This document shows, one piece after another, positions 18,371 to 26,105 of a stretch of DNA of 64,000 nt. Both the position numbers and the translations under genes were made by a program. The stretch is taken from the NCBI RefSeq assembly GCF_038397735.1, contig NZ_CP151635.1, positions 2,046,001 to 2,110,000 on the forward strand. The letters run 5' to 3'. The notes beneath the pieces are model-generated. The model did not search any database and was not told the DNA's origin. It was given only the letters and a program-made list of their open reading frames with translations. How positions within the stretch are numbered: the stretch's first letter is position 1; the number at the start of each line of letters is the position of its first letter. The stretch is from Microbacterium sp. LWH13-1.2 (lineage in GTDB: Bacteria > Actinomycetota > Actinomycetes > Actinomycetales > Microbacteriaceae).

Positions 18371-19801
18371 CTATTCCGCCACTCGGGATCGGGCTGCGGC
18401 GTCTGCCGCGCCCGTGCCTGCCCTGTTCTTCTCGACCCAACCCTCGATGTTGCGCTGAGGGGCGACGCTCATGGCAAGGGAACCGGCAGGAACGTCCTTG
18501 CGGACTGTGGCGCCGGCACCTGTCTTGGCGCCAGCTCCCAGCCTAACGGGCGCGACGAGGGTCGTGTGCGACCCGGTGTGCACCTCGTCCTCCACCACCG
18601 TGCGGTGCTTGTTCACATCGTCGTAGTTCGCGGTGATGGTGCTCGCTCCGAGGTTGACTCCGCGCCCGATGGTCGCGTCGCCGACGTATGACAGGTGCGG
18701 GACCTTGCTGCCCTCGCCGATCTCGGCGTTCTTCGTCTCGACATAGGCGCCGATCTTGCCTCTGGCGCCGAGCACGGTACCTGGGCGGAGGAACGAGAAG
18801 GGTCCGACAGTGGCCTCGGCGCCGATCACCGCGAGCGTGGCGTCGGTGCGGCGGACGATCGCATCTTCTCCCACCTCGCAGTCGACGAGCGTCGTGTCGG
18901 GCCCGACGATGGCGCCCTCGGCGATCGTCGTGGCTCGCAGGATGTGGGTGTTCGGGAGGATCGTGACGTCGGGTGCGAGCGTCGCGTCGTCATCGATCCA
19001 GGTCGTCGCCGGATCGATGACGGTGACGCCCTCGAGCTGCCAGCGCCGCACGATCCGGCGGTTGAGGAGGCGACCGACCTCGGCGAGCTGAGCGCGATCG
19101 TTGACGCCGTAGGTGACCGTGACGTCGGAGACGACGGATGCCGCGACACGGCTGCCGTCGCGGCGGAGCAGCCCGGGAACGTCCGTCAGATACATCTCGC
19201 CCTGTGCGTTGTCGACGCCCACCGACGGGAGGTACTTGCGCAGCGTGCCGACGCGGAACACGTACATACCGGCGTTGATCTCGCGAACCGCGGCCTCATC
19301 GGCACTGGCATCCTTCTGCTCGACGATGCGGTCGACGCCGCCCTCGGCATCGCGGATGACACGTCCGTAGCCGTTCGGGTCGTCGACGACCGCGGTCATC
19401 AGAGTCGCCTCGGCGTCCGCCTCGCGATGGGCGTCGAGGAAGGAACGCAGCGTGTCGGCATCCGCCAGCGGGCAGTCGCCGGAGAGCACGAGGACGTCTC
19501 CGTCGAAGGATGCCGGGAGAGCGTCGACCGCGACCTGCACGGCGCGTCCGGTCCCTGGCACCTCGTCCTGATCGATGAACACGGCATCCGGGTAATCCGC
19601 CTCGAGAGCAGCGACGACCTGGTCGCGCTCGTGCCGCACGACGACCTCGACGTGGGAGGCCTCGAGCAGACCGGCGGTCGTGAGGACGTGTCCGACGAGC
19701 GGTCGTCCCCCGATCGGGTGCAGCACCTTGGGCAGGCGCGAGCGCATGCGAGTTCCCTGGCCTGCGGCGAGGATGATGATCGCGAGATTGTTCCCAGTCA
19801 T
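18371..19801 (-). CDS. glmU: Bifunctional GlmU: GlcN-1-P acetyltransferase / GlcNAc-1-P uridylyltransferase
   Basis: 476-residue bifunctional enzyme that makes UDP-GlcNAc for peptidoglycan. The N-terminal pyrophosphorylase has LAAGQGTRMRSRLPKVLHPI, LSGDCPLADADTL and INAGMYVFR. The C-terminal half is a left-handed beta helix of hexapeptide repeats with the acetyltransferase region NAEIGEGSKVPHLSYVGDA and ANYDDVNKHRTVV. The ATG at 19801 gives the family N-terminus (MTGNNLAIIILAAGQGTRM). That ATG starts two bases after the discriminator base of the tRNA-Gln upstream, leaving no room for a ribosome site outside the tRNA itself. prs follows 9 nt downstream. Confidence 0.96.
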   Translation of the reverse strand: MTGNNLAIIILAAGQGTRMRSRLPKVLHPIGGRPLVGHVLTTAGLLEASHVEVVVRHERDQVVAALEADYPDAVFIDQDEVPGTGRAVQVAVDALPASFDGDVLVLSGDCPLADADTLRSFLDAHREADAEATLMTAVVDDPNGYGRVIRDAEGGVDRIVEQKDASADEAAVREINAGMYVFRVGTLRKYLPSVGVDNAQGEMYLTDVPGLLRRDGSRVAASVVSDVTVTYGVNDRAQLAEVGRLLNRRIVRRWQLEGVTVIDPATTWIDDDATLAPDVTILPNTHILRATTIAEGAIVGPDTTLVDCEVGEDAIVRRTDATLAVIGAEATVGPFSFLRPGTVLGARGKIGAYVETKNAEIGEGSKVPHLSYVGDATIGRGVNLGASTITANYDDVNKHRTVVEDEVHTGSHTTLVAPVRLGAGAKTGAGATVRKDVPAGSLAMSVAPQRNIEGWVEKNRAGTGAADAAARSRVAE

Positions 19802-19802
19802 G

Positions 19803-19874
19803 CTCCGCCGCCAGGACTCGAACCTAGACCTAACAGCTCCAAAGGCTGTCGTGCTGCCATTACACCACGGCGGA
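19803..19874 (-). tRNA. tRNA-Gln (anticodon UUG)
   Basis: 72-nt cloverleaf read on the minus strand: acceptor TCCGCCG/CGGCGGA, D arm with TAATGGCAG loop, anticodon stem ACAGC/GCTGT with loop CTTTGGA (anticodon TTG, decoding CAA), T stem CTAGG/CCTGG with loop TTCGAGT, and discriminator G. CCA is not encoded; the bases after the discriminator are CATG, whose ATG is the glmU start. It lies immediately upstream of glmU in the same direction. Confidence 0.95.
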
Positions 19875-19933
19875 CCGCGGCCCTCGAGGGAGCCGCGGAT
19901 CAAGTCTGCCACGTCCGCCTGCGTGCTACCGGC

Positions 19934-19939
19934 GATAAT
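19934..19939 (+). promoter_or_regulatory. -10 box, leaderless geometry (MarR-type gene)
   Basis: GATAAT, six bases before the ATG at 19946; no Shine-Dalgarno in between. Confidence 0.5.
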
Positions 19940-19945
19940 GGACGG

Positions 19946-20440
19946 ATGACAGAGGCTGATGAGGTTGATCGGATCGTCGGCGCCTGGAACACCCAGCGCC
20001 CCGACCTCGACTTCTCGCCCCTCGAGGTCCTCTCTCGGATGGACCGGCTGACGCGCCTGCTCGACCGCGCCCGGCGCGACGTGTTCCGCCGCAGCGATCT
20101 CGAAGCCTGGGAGTGGGATGTGCTGTCGGCGTTGCGCCGTGCAGGGGCTCCCTTCCAGCTCTCCCCCAAGCAGCTGCTGCAGCAGACTCTGGTGTCGAGC
20201 GGAACCATGACCAACCGCATCGACCGACTGGTCGGCCGTCGTTTCGTGCGACGCGAGGGCGATCCGGCCGATGGCCGCAGCGTGCTCGTCACGCTCACGG
20301 ATGACGGGCGGATCAGGGTGGATGCCGCGATCACGCGCCTCGTCGACGTCGAGGACGACCTGCTCCAGGCCCTCTCCAGAGGCGATCGCGACCGCCTCGC
20401 CGCGCTGCTGCGCAAGCTGAGCCTCAGTTTCGACGCGTGA
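19946..20440 (+). CDS. MarR-family transcriptional regulator
   Basis: 164-residue winged-helix regulator. The N-terminal helices (VDRIVGAWNTQRPDLDFSPL, then SRMDRLTRLLDRARRDVF) form the dimer region. The HTH core is WEWDVLSALRRAG...LSPKQLLQQTLVSSGTMTNRIDRLVGRRFV, and the wing is REGDPADGRSVLVTLTDDG with the MarR DxR pattern. The ATG at 19946 is favoured by the GATAAT box 6 nt upstream. It is divergent from tRNA-Gln/glmU and precedes an RNA pseudouridine synthase by 12 nt, suggesting co-transcription. The ligand is unknown, and no clear palindrome is seen upstream. Confidence 0.88.
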   Translation: MTEADEVDRIVGAWNTQRPDLDFSPLEVLSRMDRLTRLLDRARRDVFRRSDLEAWEWDVLSALRRAGAPFQLSPKQLLQQTLVSSGTMTNRIDRLVGRRFVRREGDPADGRSVLVTLTDDGRIRVDAAITRLVDVEDDLLQALSRGDRDRLAALLRKLSLSFDA

Positions 20441-20452
20441 GGGGCTGACGAC

Positions 20453-21382
20453 ATGGCGATGCTCTCCCCTCTTCCGGTGCGCGACGGCGTCGGCGCCACG
20501 CGCCTGCACGTTCCGATGCACGGCGAATGGCCGACCGTGGGCGCCTACATGATCGACCGCTTCTTCCACCTCGATCCCGAAGGCCTGCTCAGCCGTTTCG
20601 ACCGCGGCGAGATCGTGGCCCGCGACGGCACTCCCCTGGCTCGGGACACCCCCCTGGGCGTCGAGGAGTTCATCTGGTACTACCGCGATCCCCCTGTCGA
20701 GACCCGGCTCCCCGTGGAGATCGAGGTGATCCATCAGGACGACGACCTGGTGGTGATCGACAAGCCGCACTTCCTGCCGACCATCCCCGGCGGAAAGTTC
20801 CTGCAGAACTCGGCGCTGATCCGCCTCCGCAACCTGCTCGGCAACGACGAGCTCGCACCGATCCACCGACTCGATCGGGCGACCGCCGGGGTGCTCATGT
20901 TCTCGGCGCGTCCGGCCACCAGAGGCCCGTACCAGCTCCTGTTCGAGACCAGGCAGGTGCAGAAGGTCTACGAGGCGGTCTCCGCGCGTCCGGCCGACTG
21001 GGATACGTCGCGATACCCCCTCGTCTACCGCAACCACATCGTGAAGCTCCGCAACGAGCTGAAGGTCCAGGTCGACGACGAACGCGAGCCCAACGCCGAG
21101 ACGCTGATCGAGGTCCTCGATGCCGACGACCGCGTCGTGCACACTCTGCTGCGCCCGCACAGCGGCAAGATGCATCAGCTGCGGGTGCACCTCGCAGCTC
21201 TCGGCCTCGGCATCCTGAACGACCCGTTCTACCCCGAGCTGCGCGGCGAGCGCCCCGACGACTTCGATCACCCCATGCAGCTGCTCGCGCGTGAGCTGCA
21301 CTTCGTCGATCCGCTGAGCGGCGCGCCGCGGGTGTTCTCCACGACGCGCACGCTGCAGGAAGCGCCCGTCAGCGGCGCATGA
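20453..21382 (+). CDS. RluA-family RNA pseudouridine synthase
   Basis: 309-residue pseudouridine synthase of the RluA/RsuA-like superfamily, converting uridine to pseudouridine in rRNA or tRNA. The catalytic motif is PIHRLDRATAGVLMFS (catalytic Asp in HRLD). Upstream it has VIHQDDDLVVIDKPHFLPTIP, downstream QKVYEAVSA and the C-terminal RPHSGKMHQLRVHLAALGLGI. The N-terminus (about 80 residues) resembles a degenerate S4-like region. Length fits the family; which RNA position it modifies cannot be told. A GAGGGG ribosome site precedes the ATG. The last 14 bases overlap the convergent metI. Confidence 0.88.
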   Translation: MAMLSPLPVRDGVGATRLHVPMHGEWPTVGAYMIDRFFHLDPEGLLSRFDRGEIVARDGTPLARDTPLGVEEFIWYYRDPPVETRLPVEIEVIHQDDDLVVIDKPHFLPTIPGGKFLQNSALIRLRNLLGNDELAPIHRLDRATAGVLMFSARPATRGPYQLLFETRQVQKVYEAVSARPADWDTSRYPLVYRNHIVKLRNELKVQVDDEREPNAETLIEVLDADDRVVHTLLRPHSGKMHQLRVHLAALGLGILNDPFYPELRGERPDDFDHPMQLLARELHFVDPLSGAPRVFSTTRTLQEAPVSGA

Positions 21383-22028
21383 TCTTGCGCGCGAGCCTCG
21401 TGCCGAGCATCTGCACGAGGTGCACGAACACCACGATCAGAACGATCGCCGCCCACATCACGAGCGGCTCGAACTGACGGAAGCCGTAGATCTGCGCGAA
21501 CGCTCCGAGACCGCCGCCGCCGATGAGACCGGCCATCGCCGTCATGTCGATGAGCGCGACGACGATGAACGTGTAGCCGAGGATGAGCGGTCCGAGCGAT
21601 TCGGGGATCGCCACGGTGAACAGGATGCGCCAGGGGCCGGCGCCCATCGCGCGGGCGGCCTCGATGACCCCGGGCGAGACCGAGACGAGGTGCTGCTCGA
21701 CGATGCGGCCGATCGCGAAGGCCGCGGCGAGACCGATGATGAACGCGCCGGCCGTGGTGCCGATGCCGGTGCCGACCACCACGCGGGCGAAGGGCTGCGC
21801 GACGGCCATGAAGATCACGAACGGGATCGGGCGGAAGAAGTTCACCGCGAGGTTCGCGACGACCGAGACGGGTCTGTTCTGCGCGAGCCCGCCGGGGCGG
21901 GAGACGTAGAGGATGACGCCGATCGCGAGACCGAGGATGCCGCCGAGCACGAGTGCGAACGACGTCATGTAGAGGGTTTCGAGCGCGGCCTTCCAGAATT
22001 CGGGCCACAGTTCGTTCAGACGGTCCAT
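21369..22028 (-). CDS. metI: Methionine ABC transporter permease
   Basis: 219-residue inner-membrane permease of the MetNIQ D/L-methionine importer, with five hydrophobic spans. It shows the MetI-type cytoplasmic loop (HLVSVSPGVIEAARAMGAGP, then FTVAIPESLGPLILGYTF) that docks on MetN. Its start overlaps the metN stop by one base (TGATG). The 3' end overlaps the convergent pseudouridine synthase by 14 nt. Length is typical (about 217). Confidence 0.93.
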   Translation of the reverse strand: MDRLNELWPEFWKAALETLYMTSFALVLGGILGLAIGVILYVSRPGGLAQNRPVSVVANLAVNFFRPIPFVIFMAVAQPFARVVVGTGIGTTAGAFIIGLAAAFAIGRIVEQHLVSVSPGVIEAARAMGAGPWRILFTVAIPESLGPLILGYTFIVVALIDMTAMAGLIGGGGLGAFAQIYGFRQFEPLVMWAAIVLIVVFVHLVQMLGTRLARKIMRR

Positions 22029-23071
22029 CAGCGCGCCTCCTCTCCGGCGATCTCGGTGACTTCGACGCGCTGCGAGATCTCCCCGAGGGTGCGGTCGATC
22101 ACGGCGCTCTCGCCGCGGATCGCGAGCGTGAGGTGGCCGAAGGCCCGCCCGCGGATGTCGTTGATCCCGCCGTACACGAGCTCGAAGTCGAGGCCGGCCC
22201 CGGCGAGATCGAGGAAGACCTGCGCTTGCGACGAGTCGCCGTCGCGGAACGAGAACGTGACGAGGCGGCCTCGGTGGCGCTCGCGCAGCACACCGAGCTC
22301 GGACGGCGAGGGGATGCCCTTCACGACCGTGCCGACGAAGCGCTGCGACGCGGGGTTCTGCGGAGCGGAGAAGACGTCGAAGACATCGCCCTGCTCGATC
22401 ACGCGACCGTTCTCCATGACTGCGACCTTCGTGGCGATGGTCTGGATGACGTCCATCTCGTGCGTGATCACGACGATCGTGACGCCCTGCTCCCGGTTGA
22501 CCCGCTTGAGCAGATCCAGCACCTCGTGCGTGGTCTGCGGGTCGAGGGCGCTGGTGGCCTCGTCGGCGAGCAGGATGGCGGGGCCGGTGGCCAAGGCACG
22601 GGCGATGCCGACGCGCTGCTTCTGACCGCCGGAGAGCTGCTCGGGGTAGGCCTTGGCCTTGTCGGCGAGGCCCACGAAGGTGAGGAGCTCGGCGACCCGC
22701 GTCTCGATGTCGGCCTTCGACCAGCCGGCGAGCTTGAGCGGGTACGCGATGTTCGCCTTGACGCTGCGCGAGGCGAACAGGTTGAACTGCTGGAAGATCA
22801 TGCCGATCCCCCCGCGGACCTTGCGCAGCTCGCTCTCCCGGAGAGAGGTGATGTCCACGTCGTCGACCGTGATGGTGCCGCTGGTCGCCGGTTCGAGGGC
22901 GTTGATCAGCCGTACGAGGGTCGATTTACCCGCACCGGAGTATCCGATGATGCCGAAGACATCGCCCTTCTCGATCGAGAGGGTGACGTCGTCGACGGCC
23001 ACGACCTCGGCGTCTTCACGGGTGCGGGAGGGGTAGGTCTTCGAGACGTTCGTCAGGGTGACGATCGGCAT
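22028..23071 (-). CDS. metN: Methionine ABC transporter ATP-binding protein
   Basis: 347-residue ATPase of the methionine importer. Motifs: Walker A GYSGAGKSTLVRLINALE, Q-loop MIFQQFNLF, signature LSGGQKQRVGIARALA, Walker B ILLADEATSALDPQTTHE and switch His VITHEMDVI. The C-terminal part (about 265-345) is the NIL/ACT-like domain that binds methionine for trans-inhibition (LVTFSFRDGDSSQAQVFLD). Start ATG 23071 gives MPIVTLTNVSKTYPS and is preceded by GGAG. metQ lies upstream, separated by 100 nt with a hairpin. Confidence 0.94.
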   Translation of the reverse strand: MPIVTLTNVSKTYPSRTREDAEVVAVDDVTLSIEKGDVFGIIGYSGAGKSTLVRLINALEPATSGTITVDDVDITSLRESELRKVRGGIGMIFQQFNLFASRSVKANIAYPLKLAGWSKADIETRVAELLTFVGLADKAKAYPEQLSGGQKQRVGIARALATGPAILLADEATSALDPQTTHEVLDLLKRVNREQGVTIVVITHEMDVIQTIATKVAVMENGRVIEQGDVFDVFSAPQNPASQRFVGTVVKGIPSPSELGVLRERHRGRLVTFSFRDGDSSQAQVFLDLAGAGLDFELVYGGINDIRGRAFGHLTLAIRGESAVIDRTLGEISQRVEVTEIAGEEAR

Positions 23072-23099
23072 GTGGTGCTCCGGTCTGCTTCGGGAACGA

Positions 23100-23134
23100 A
23101 GAATCGGGTGACGCACGAAGCGCCACCCGATTCT
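23100..23134 (-). terminator. Hairpin in the metQ-metN gap
   Basis: 11-bp inverted repeat (arms 23100-23110 and 23124-23134, AGAATCGGGTG/CACCCGATTCT) with a 13-nt loop, between metQ and metN. It probably partly terminates or stabilises the metQ mRNA so that the binding protein is made in excess. Confidence 0.5.
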
Positions 23135-23170
23135 CCCTCATCGGACGGGGGTGTCCTGCACCCGGGCGTC

Positions 23171-24091
23171 CTACTTCTTGGCCTCGGTGTCCTCCTGGAC
23201 CTTCTTCAGCGAGGCGACGAGGTCCTCGACCGGAGTCTGCAGCGGAACCGCGGTGTTACCCGACGACTCGATCAGACCGGCCTGCACGTCCTCGTTCGTC
23301 TGGAAGATCTCGACGAGCTTGAGGTACGTCTCGTTGTCGGCGTCCTCGGCGCGCGACGCGAAGATGTTCACGTACGGCAGCGCGTTCGGGTCCTCCGGGT
23401 CGTCCTGTGCGATCGCGTCGTCGAAGGTGAGACCGGAATCCTCGACGAAGTCGTTGTTGATGATCGCCGCGGCGACATCCGGCAGCGACGTCGGGATCAG
23501 GGCGGCCTCGAGGGCGGTGACCTTCACCTTGGACTTGTCGGTGTCGACATCGGCGAGGTCGGAGAAGATCGTTCCGCCGCTCTTGAGCTCGATGAGACCG
23601 GCCGACTGCAGCACGAGGAGTGCGCGCGCCTGGTTCGAGGCATCATCCGGGACGGCGACGGTCTCGCCCTCGGGGATGCTGTCGACGTCGTCGTACTTCT
23701 TGGAGTACAGACCCAGCGGGTAGATCGCGGTCGAGCCGATCGGCGTTAGGTCGGAGCCCGAGGCGCTGTTGTACTCGGCCAGGTACACGATGTGCTGGAA
23801 CTGGTTGAGGTCGATCTCGCCCTCGGTGAGTGCGGGGTTCGGCTGCTCGTAGGAGCCGAAGTCGACGAGCTCGACCGTGATGCCCTCGTCAGCGGCTGCC
23901 TCGACGAAAGGAGCCCACTGCGCGTCTCCCTTGCCGACGACCCCGATCTTGACGGTCTCGTTCTCGGAGTCACCGCCGCCTGCGCCGGCGTCGGATGATG
24001 CGGTGGCGCAGCCTGCGAGTGCGACGAAGAGCGGGACCGCGGCGAGCGCGGCGATGACGGATGTGGTCCGACGGGATGCTGTGATGGACAT
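23171..24091 (-). CDS. metQ: Methionine-binding lipoprotein (NlpA/MetQ family)
   Basis: 306-residue substrate-binding lipoprotein. Signal peptide and lipobox (FVALAGCATA) are followed by the NlpA-family fold: KIGVVGKGDAQWAPFVEAA, VELVDFGSYEQPNPALTEG, DLNQFQHIVYLAEYN, VAVPDDASNQARALLVLQSAG and ALIPTSLPDVAAAIINNDF. It delivers methionine to MetNI at the outer face of the membrane. It is first in the metQ-metN-metI unit. GAGAGGAA upstream serves as ribosome site. No S-box, SAM-II or other recognisable riboswitch precedes it. Confidence 0.93.
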   Translation of the reverse strand: MSITASRRTTSVIAALAAVPLFVALAGCATASSDAGAGGGDSENETVKIGVVGKGDAQWAPFVEAAADEGITVELVDFGSYEQPNPALTEGEIDLNQFQHIVYLAEYNSASGSDLTPIGSTAIYPLGLYSKKYDDVDSIPEGETVAVPDDASNQARALLVLQSAGLIELKSGGTIFSDLADVDTDKSKVKVTALEAALIPTSLPDVAAAIINNDFVEDSGLTFDDAIAQDDPEDPNALPYVNIFASRAEDADNETYLKLVEIFQTNEDVQAGLIESSGNTAVPLQTPVEDLVASLKKVQEDTEAKK

Positions 24092-24162
24092 GAGTGTTCG
24101 GGTTCCTCTCTTGGGGGACTCGAATACGTTAGGCAGCGCGATGCCGCAGGCGACAATCGAGT

Positions 24163-24179
24163 GTCACAGAGCGTCACAG
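24163..24179 (-). promoter_or_regulatory. Direct repeat upstream of metQ
   Basis: GTCACAG occurs twice (24163-24169 and 24173-24179), a 10-bp step, just upstream of the presumed metQ promoter. It may be a regulator site for the methionine operon; the regulator is not identified. Confidence 0.35.
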
Positions 24180-24182
24180 CTC

Positions 24183-25982
24183 TCAGTCGTACTCCTCGAT
24201 GCCCTGCAGCCGGACCTGCTCGAGGTCGAGCCGCGCCGAGATCCGGCGCACGACGAGATCGTCGACTGTTCCCTCTCTGCGGAGCCCGAGGAGCACCTCG
24301 CGCTTGCGGTCGAGGAGGGCGAGCTTGAGACGTGTGTGCTCCTCGTGGCGCAGCAGCGGTGAGCGCTGCATGACGTCGACGTCGACCGAGGTCGCGAGCA
24401 TCTGCAGAGTCCTCACCTCGCCCTCTGAGCCGTCTTCATCGTCGGCGATGCGCGTCGCATCCGGCATCCGCACCGTCGTCGGCGCAGCATCCGCTCCTGC
24501 GTCCCCCGCCTCGGATATCGAGCCGCGGCCGAGGGGATCCGGTTCGTCGAGCAGCACATCGAGCGCCTGCGCCTCGGCGTCGACGATCGCCTGTTCGCGG
24601 GCCAGCGCTCGCGCGTTCGAGAACTCGAGCATCTGATAGCCCTCGGCGCGCACCTTGTCGCGGATCTCCTGTCCGACGCCGTGCTCGACCGCGAGGTCAT
24701 CGAGGGCTGCGAGTGCCGCGCCCGAGATGGTGCGCTCGGCCAGCTCGTACTCCTCGTCTTCGGCGTGGTCGACCGGGAATCGGGCCCAGCGCACGATGGC
24801 CGGAAGGAGCGGCCCCTGCACGAGCAGGCTCAGCAGGATCACCCCGGCGGTGACGAAGACGATCTCGTCACGCCCCGCGATCTCGCCTTCGGTCGCACTG
24901 GCGGCAGGCACGGACAGCGCGATAGCGAGCGAGACCGCACCTCGCATGCCTGCGACGGTCGACACCGCCATCGAACGCGCCCGCGCACCGCGCGACGGGC
25001 GCGCGGGGTTGCGTCGCTGGAACGGGGCGTTCATCACCTGGAAGAGGTAGCGCACGACGAGCAGTGTCATCCACACGGCGAGCGTGATCAGCACCAGACG
25101 GCCGATCGCCGCTGCCGAGATCTCGTGCGCGACGAACTGCACCTCGAGCCCGATCAGGACGAAGAGCGCGCCGTTGAGCAGGAAGACCCCGAAGGGCCAG
25201 GCCGCCGCGACCTGACGTCGAGAAGAGGCGGTCGTCACCCGAGGCGACACATAGGCGACTATCAGGCCGGCGACCACGACGGCGAGGACGCCGGAGGCGT
25301 GCACGATCTCGGCCAGCAGGAACGCCGAGAACGGGATCAGCAGAAGTGTGACGTTGATGACGATCGTCGAGGAGGTGCGACGCAGCAGCAGGTATCCGAG
25401 GGCGGCGACCACGACACCGGCGGCGATGCCTCCGATGTACGAGGTGAGCACCGACATGGTCACCGACAGCGGCGTCACGTTTCCGCCGAGGGCCAGCGAG
25501 ATGGCGATCGCGTAGAGCACCAGGGCGGTGCCGTCGTTCGTCAGGCTCTCCGCCTTGAGCTTCATGAACATGCGCGTCGGCAGCAGGCGTCCGAGGGCGG
25601 CGACGGCCGTGGCGTCCGGCGGGGCGACGGCAGCGCCGAGAATGAGGGCGGTCTCCCACGGCATCCCGAACAGCAGCCCGATGCCGGCGACGGCGAAGGC
25701 GGATGCCACGACGAGCAGCGTGCTCATCGGCAGGATGTAACGGAAGTCGCGGCGGATCGACCGCAGCGACGTCGTCAGGCTCTCCCAGAACAGCATCACC
25801 GGGAGGAAGAGCAGCAGCACGGTCTCGGGCGGGAGCTGGATCTCACGCAGCTGCGGCACGAAGCCGAGCAGCAGGCCCATGATGACGAGCACCAGGGGCA
25901 GCGCCAGCCTCACTCTGGGCGCGAGCAGCGTCCCGACGAGGATCGTGAGTCCGATCAGGACGGTGACCTCGAGTCCTTCCAT
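24183..25982 (-). CDS. CPA1-type Na+/H+ antiporter
   Basis: 599-residue monovalent cation/proton antiporter of the CPA1 (NhaP/NHE) family. About 12 spans occupy residues 1-410. The ion-binding features are LGAAVAPPDATAVAAL and ESLTNDGTALVLYAIAIS (the ND motif with the transport Asp), plus VAGMRGAVSLAIALSVP. The C-terminal 190 residues are hydrophilic and probably cytoplasmic regulatory (EYELAERTISGAALAALDDL and onward). Start ATG 25982 has GGGAGG 5-6 nt upstream. It is transcribed alone, between metQ and the ABC-F gene. Confidence 0.92.
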   Translation of the reverse strand: MEGLEVTVLIGLTILVGTLLAPRVRLALPLVLVIMGLLLGFVPQLREIQLPPETVLLLFLPVMLFWESLTTSLRSIRRDFRYILPMSTLLVVASAFAVAGIGLLFGMPWETALILGAAVAPPDATAVAALGRLLPTRMFMKLKAESLTNDGTALVLYAIAISLALGGNVTPLSVTMSVLTSYIGGIAAGVVVAALGYLLLRRTSSTIVINVTLLLIPFSAFLLAEIVHASGVLAVVVAGLIVAYVSPRVTTASSRRQVAAAWPFGVFLLNGALFVLIGLEVQFVAHEISAAAIGRLVLITLAVWMTLLVVRYLFQVMNAPFQRRNPARPSRGARARSMAVSTVAGMRGAVSLAIALSVPAASATEGEIAGRDEIVFVTAGVILLSLLVQGPLLPAIVRWARFPVDHAEDEEYELAERTISGAALAALDDLAVEHGVGQEIRDKVRAEGYQMLEFSNARALAREQAIVDAEAQALDVLLDEPDPLGRGSISEAGDAGADAAPTTVRMPDATRIADDEDGSEGEVRTLQMLATSVDVDVMQRSPLLRHEEHTRLKLALLDRKREVLLGLRREGTVDDLVVRRISARLDLEQVRLQGIEEYD

Positions 25983-26105
25983 CTGAACCTCCCGGGTACC
26001 GCAGGATCAAGCTGTGCGATCCCGGATGGCATCGAACCCCGCCCAGAGCACAGCGCATCGCAGTGCCACCGTATTCCCACGGAGGCCGGATCGCGAGGGG
26101 TCAGT

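Noticed and set aside
19802..21301. Upstream extension of glmU to a 976-residue protein
   Set aside because: The extension reads through the tRNA-Gln gene and antisense to the MarR and pseudouridine synthase genes; GlmU starts at 19801 with its normal N-terminus.
24092..24182. SAM riboswitch upstream of metQ
   Set aside because: The 91-nt gap is too short and shows none of the S-box core motifs.
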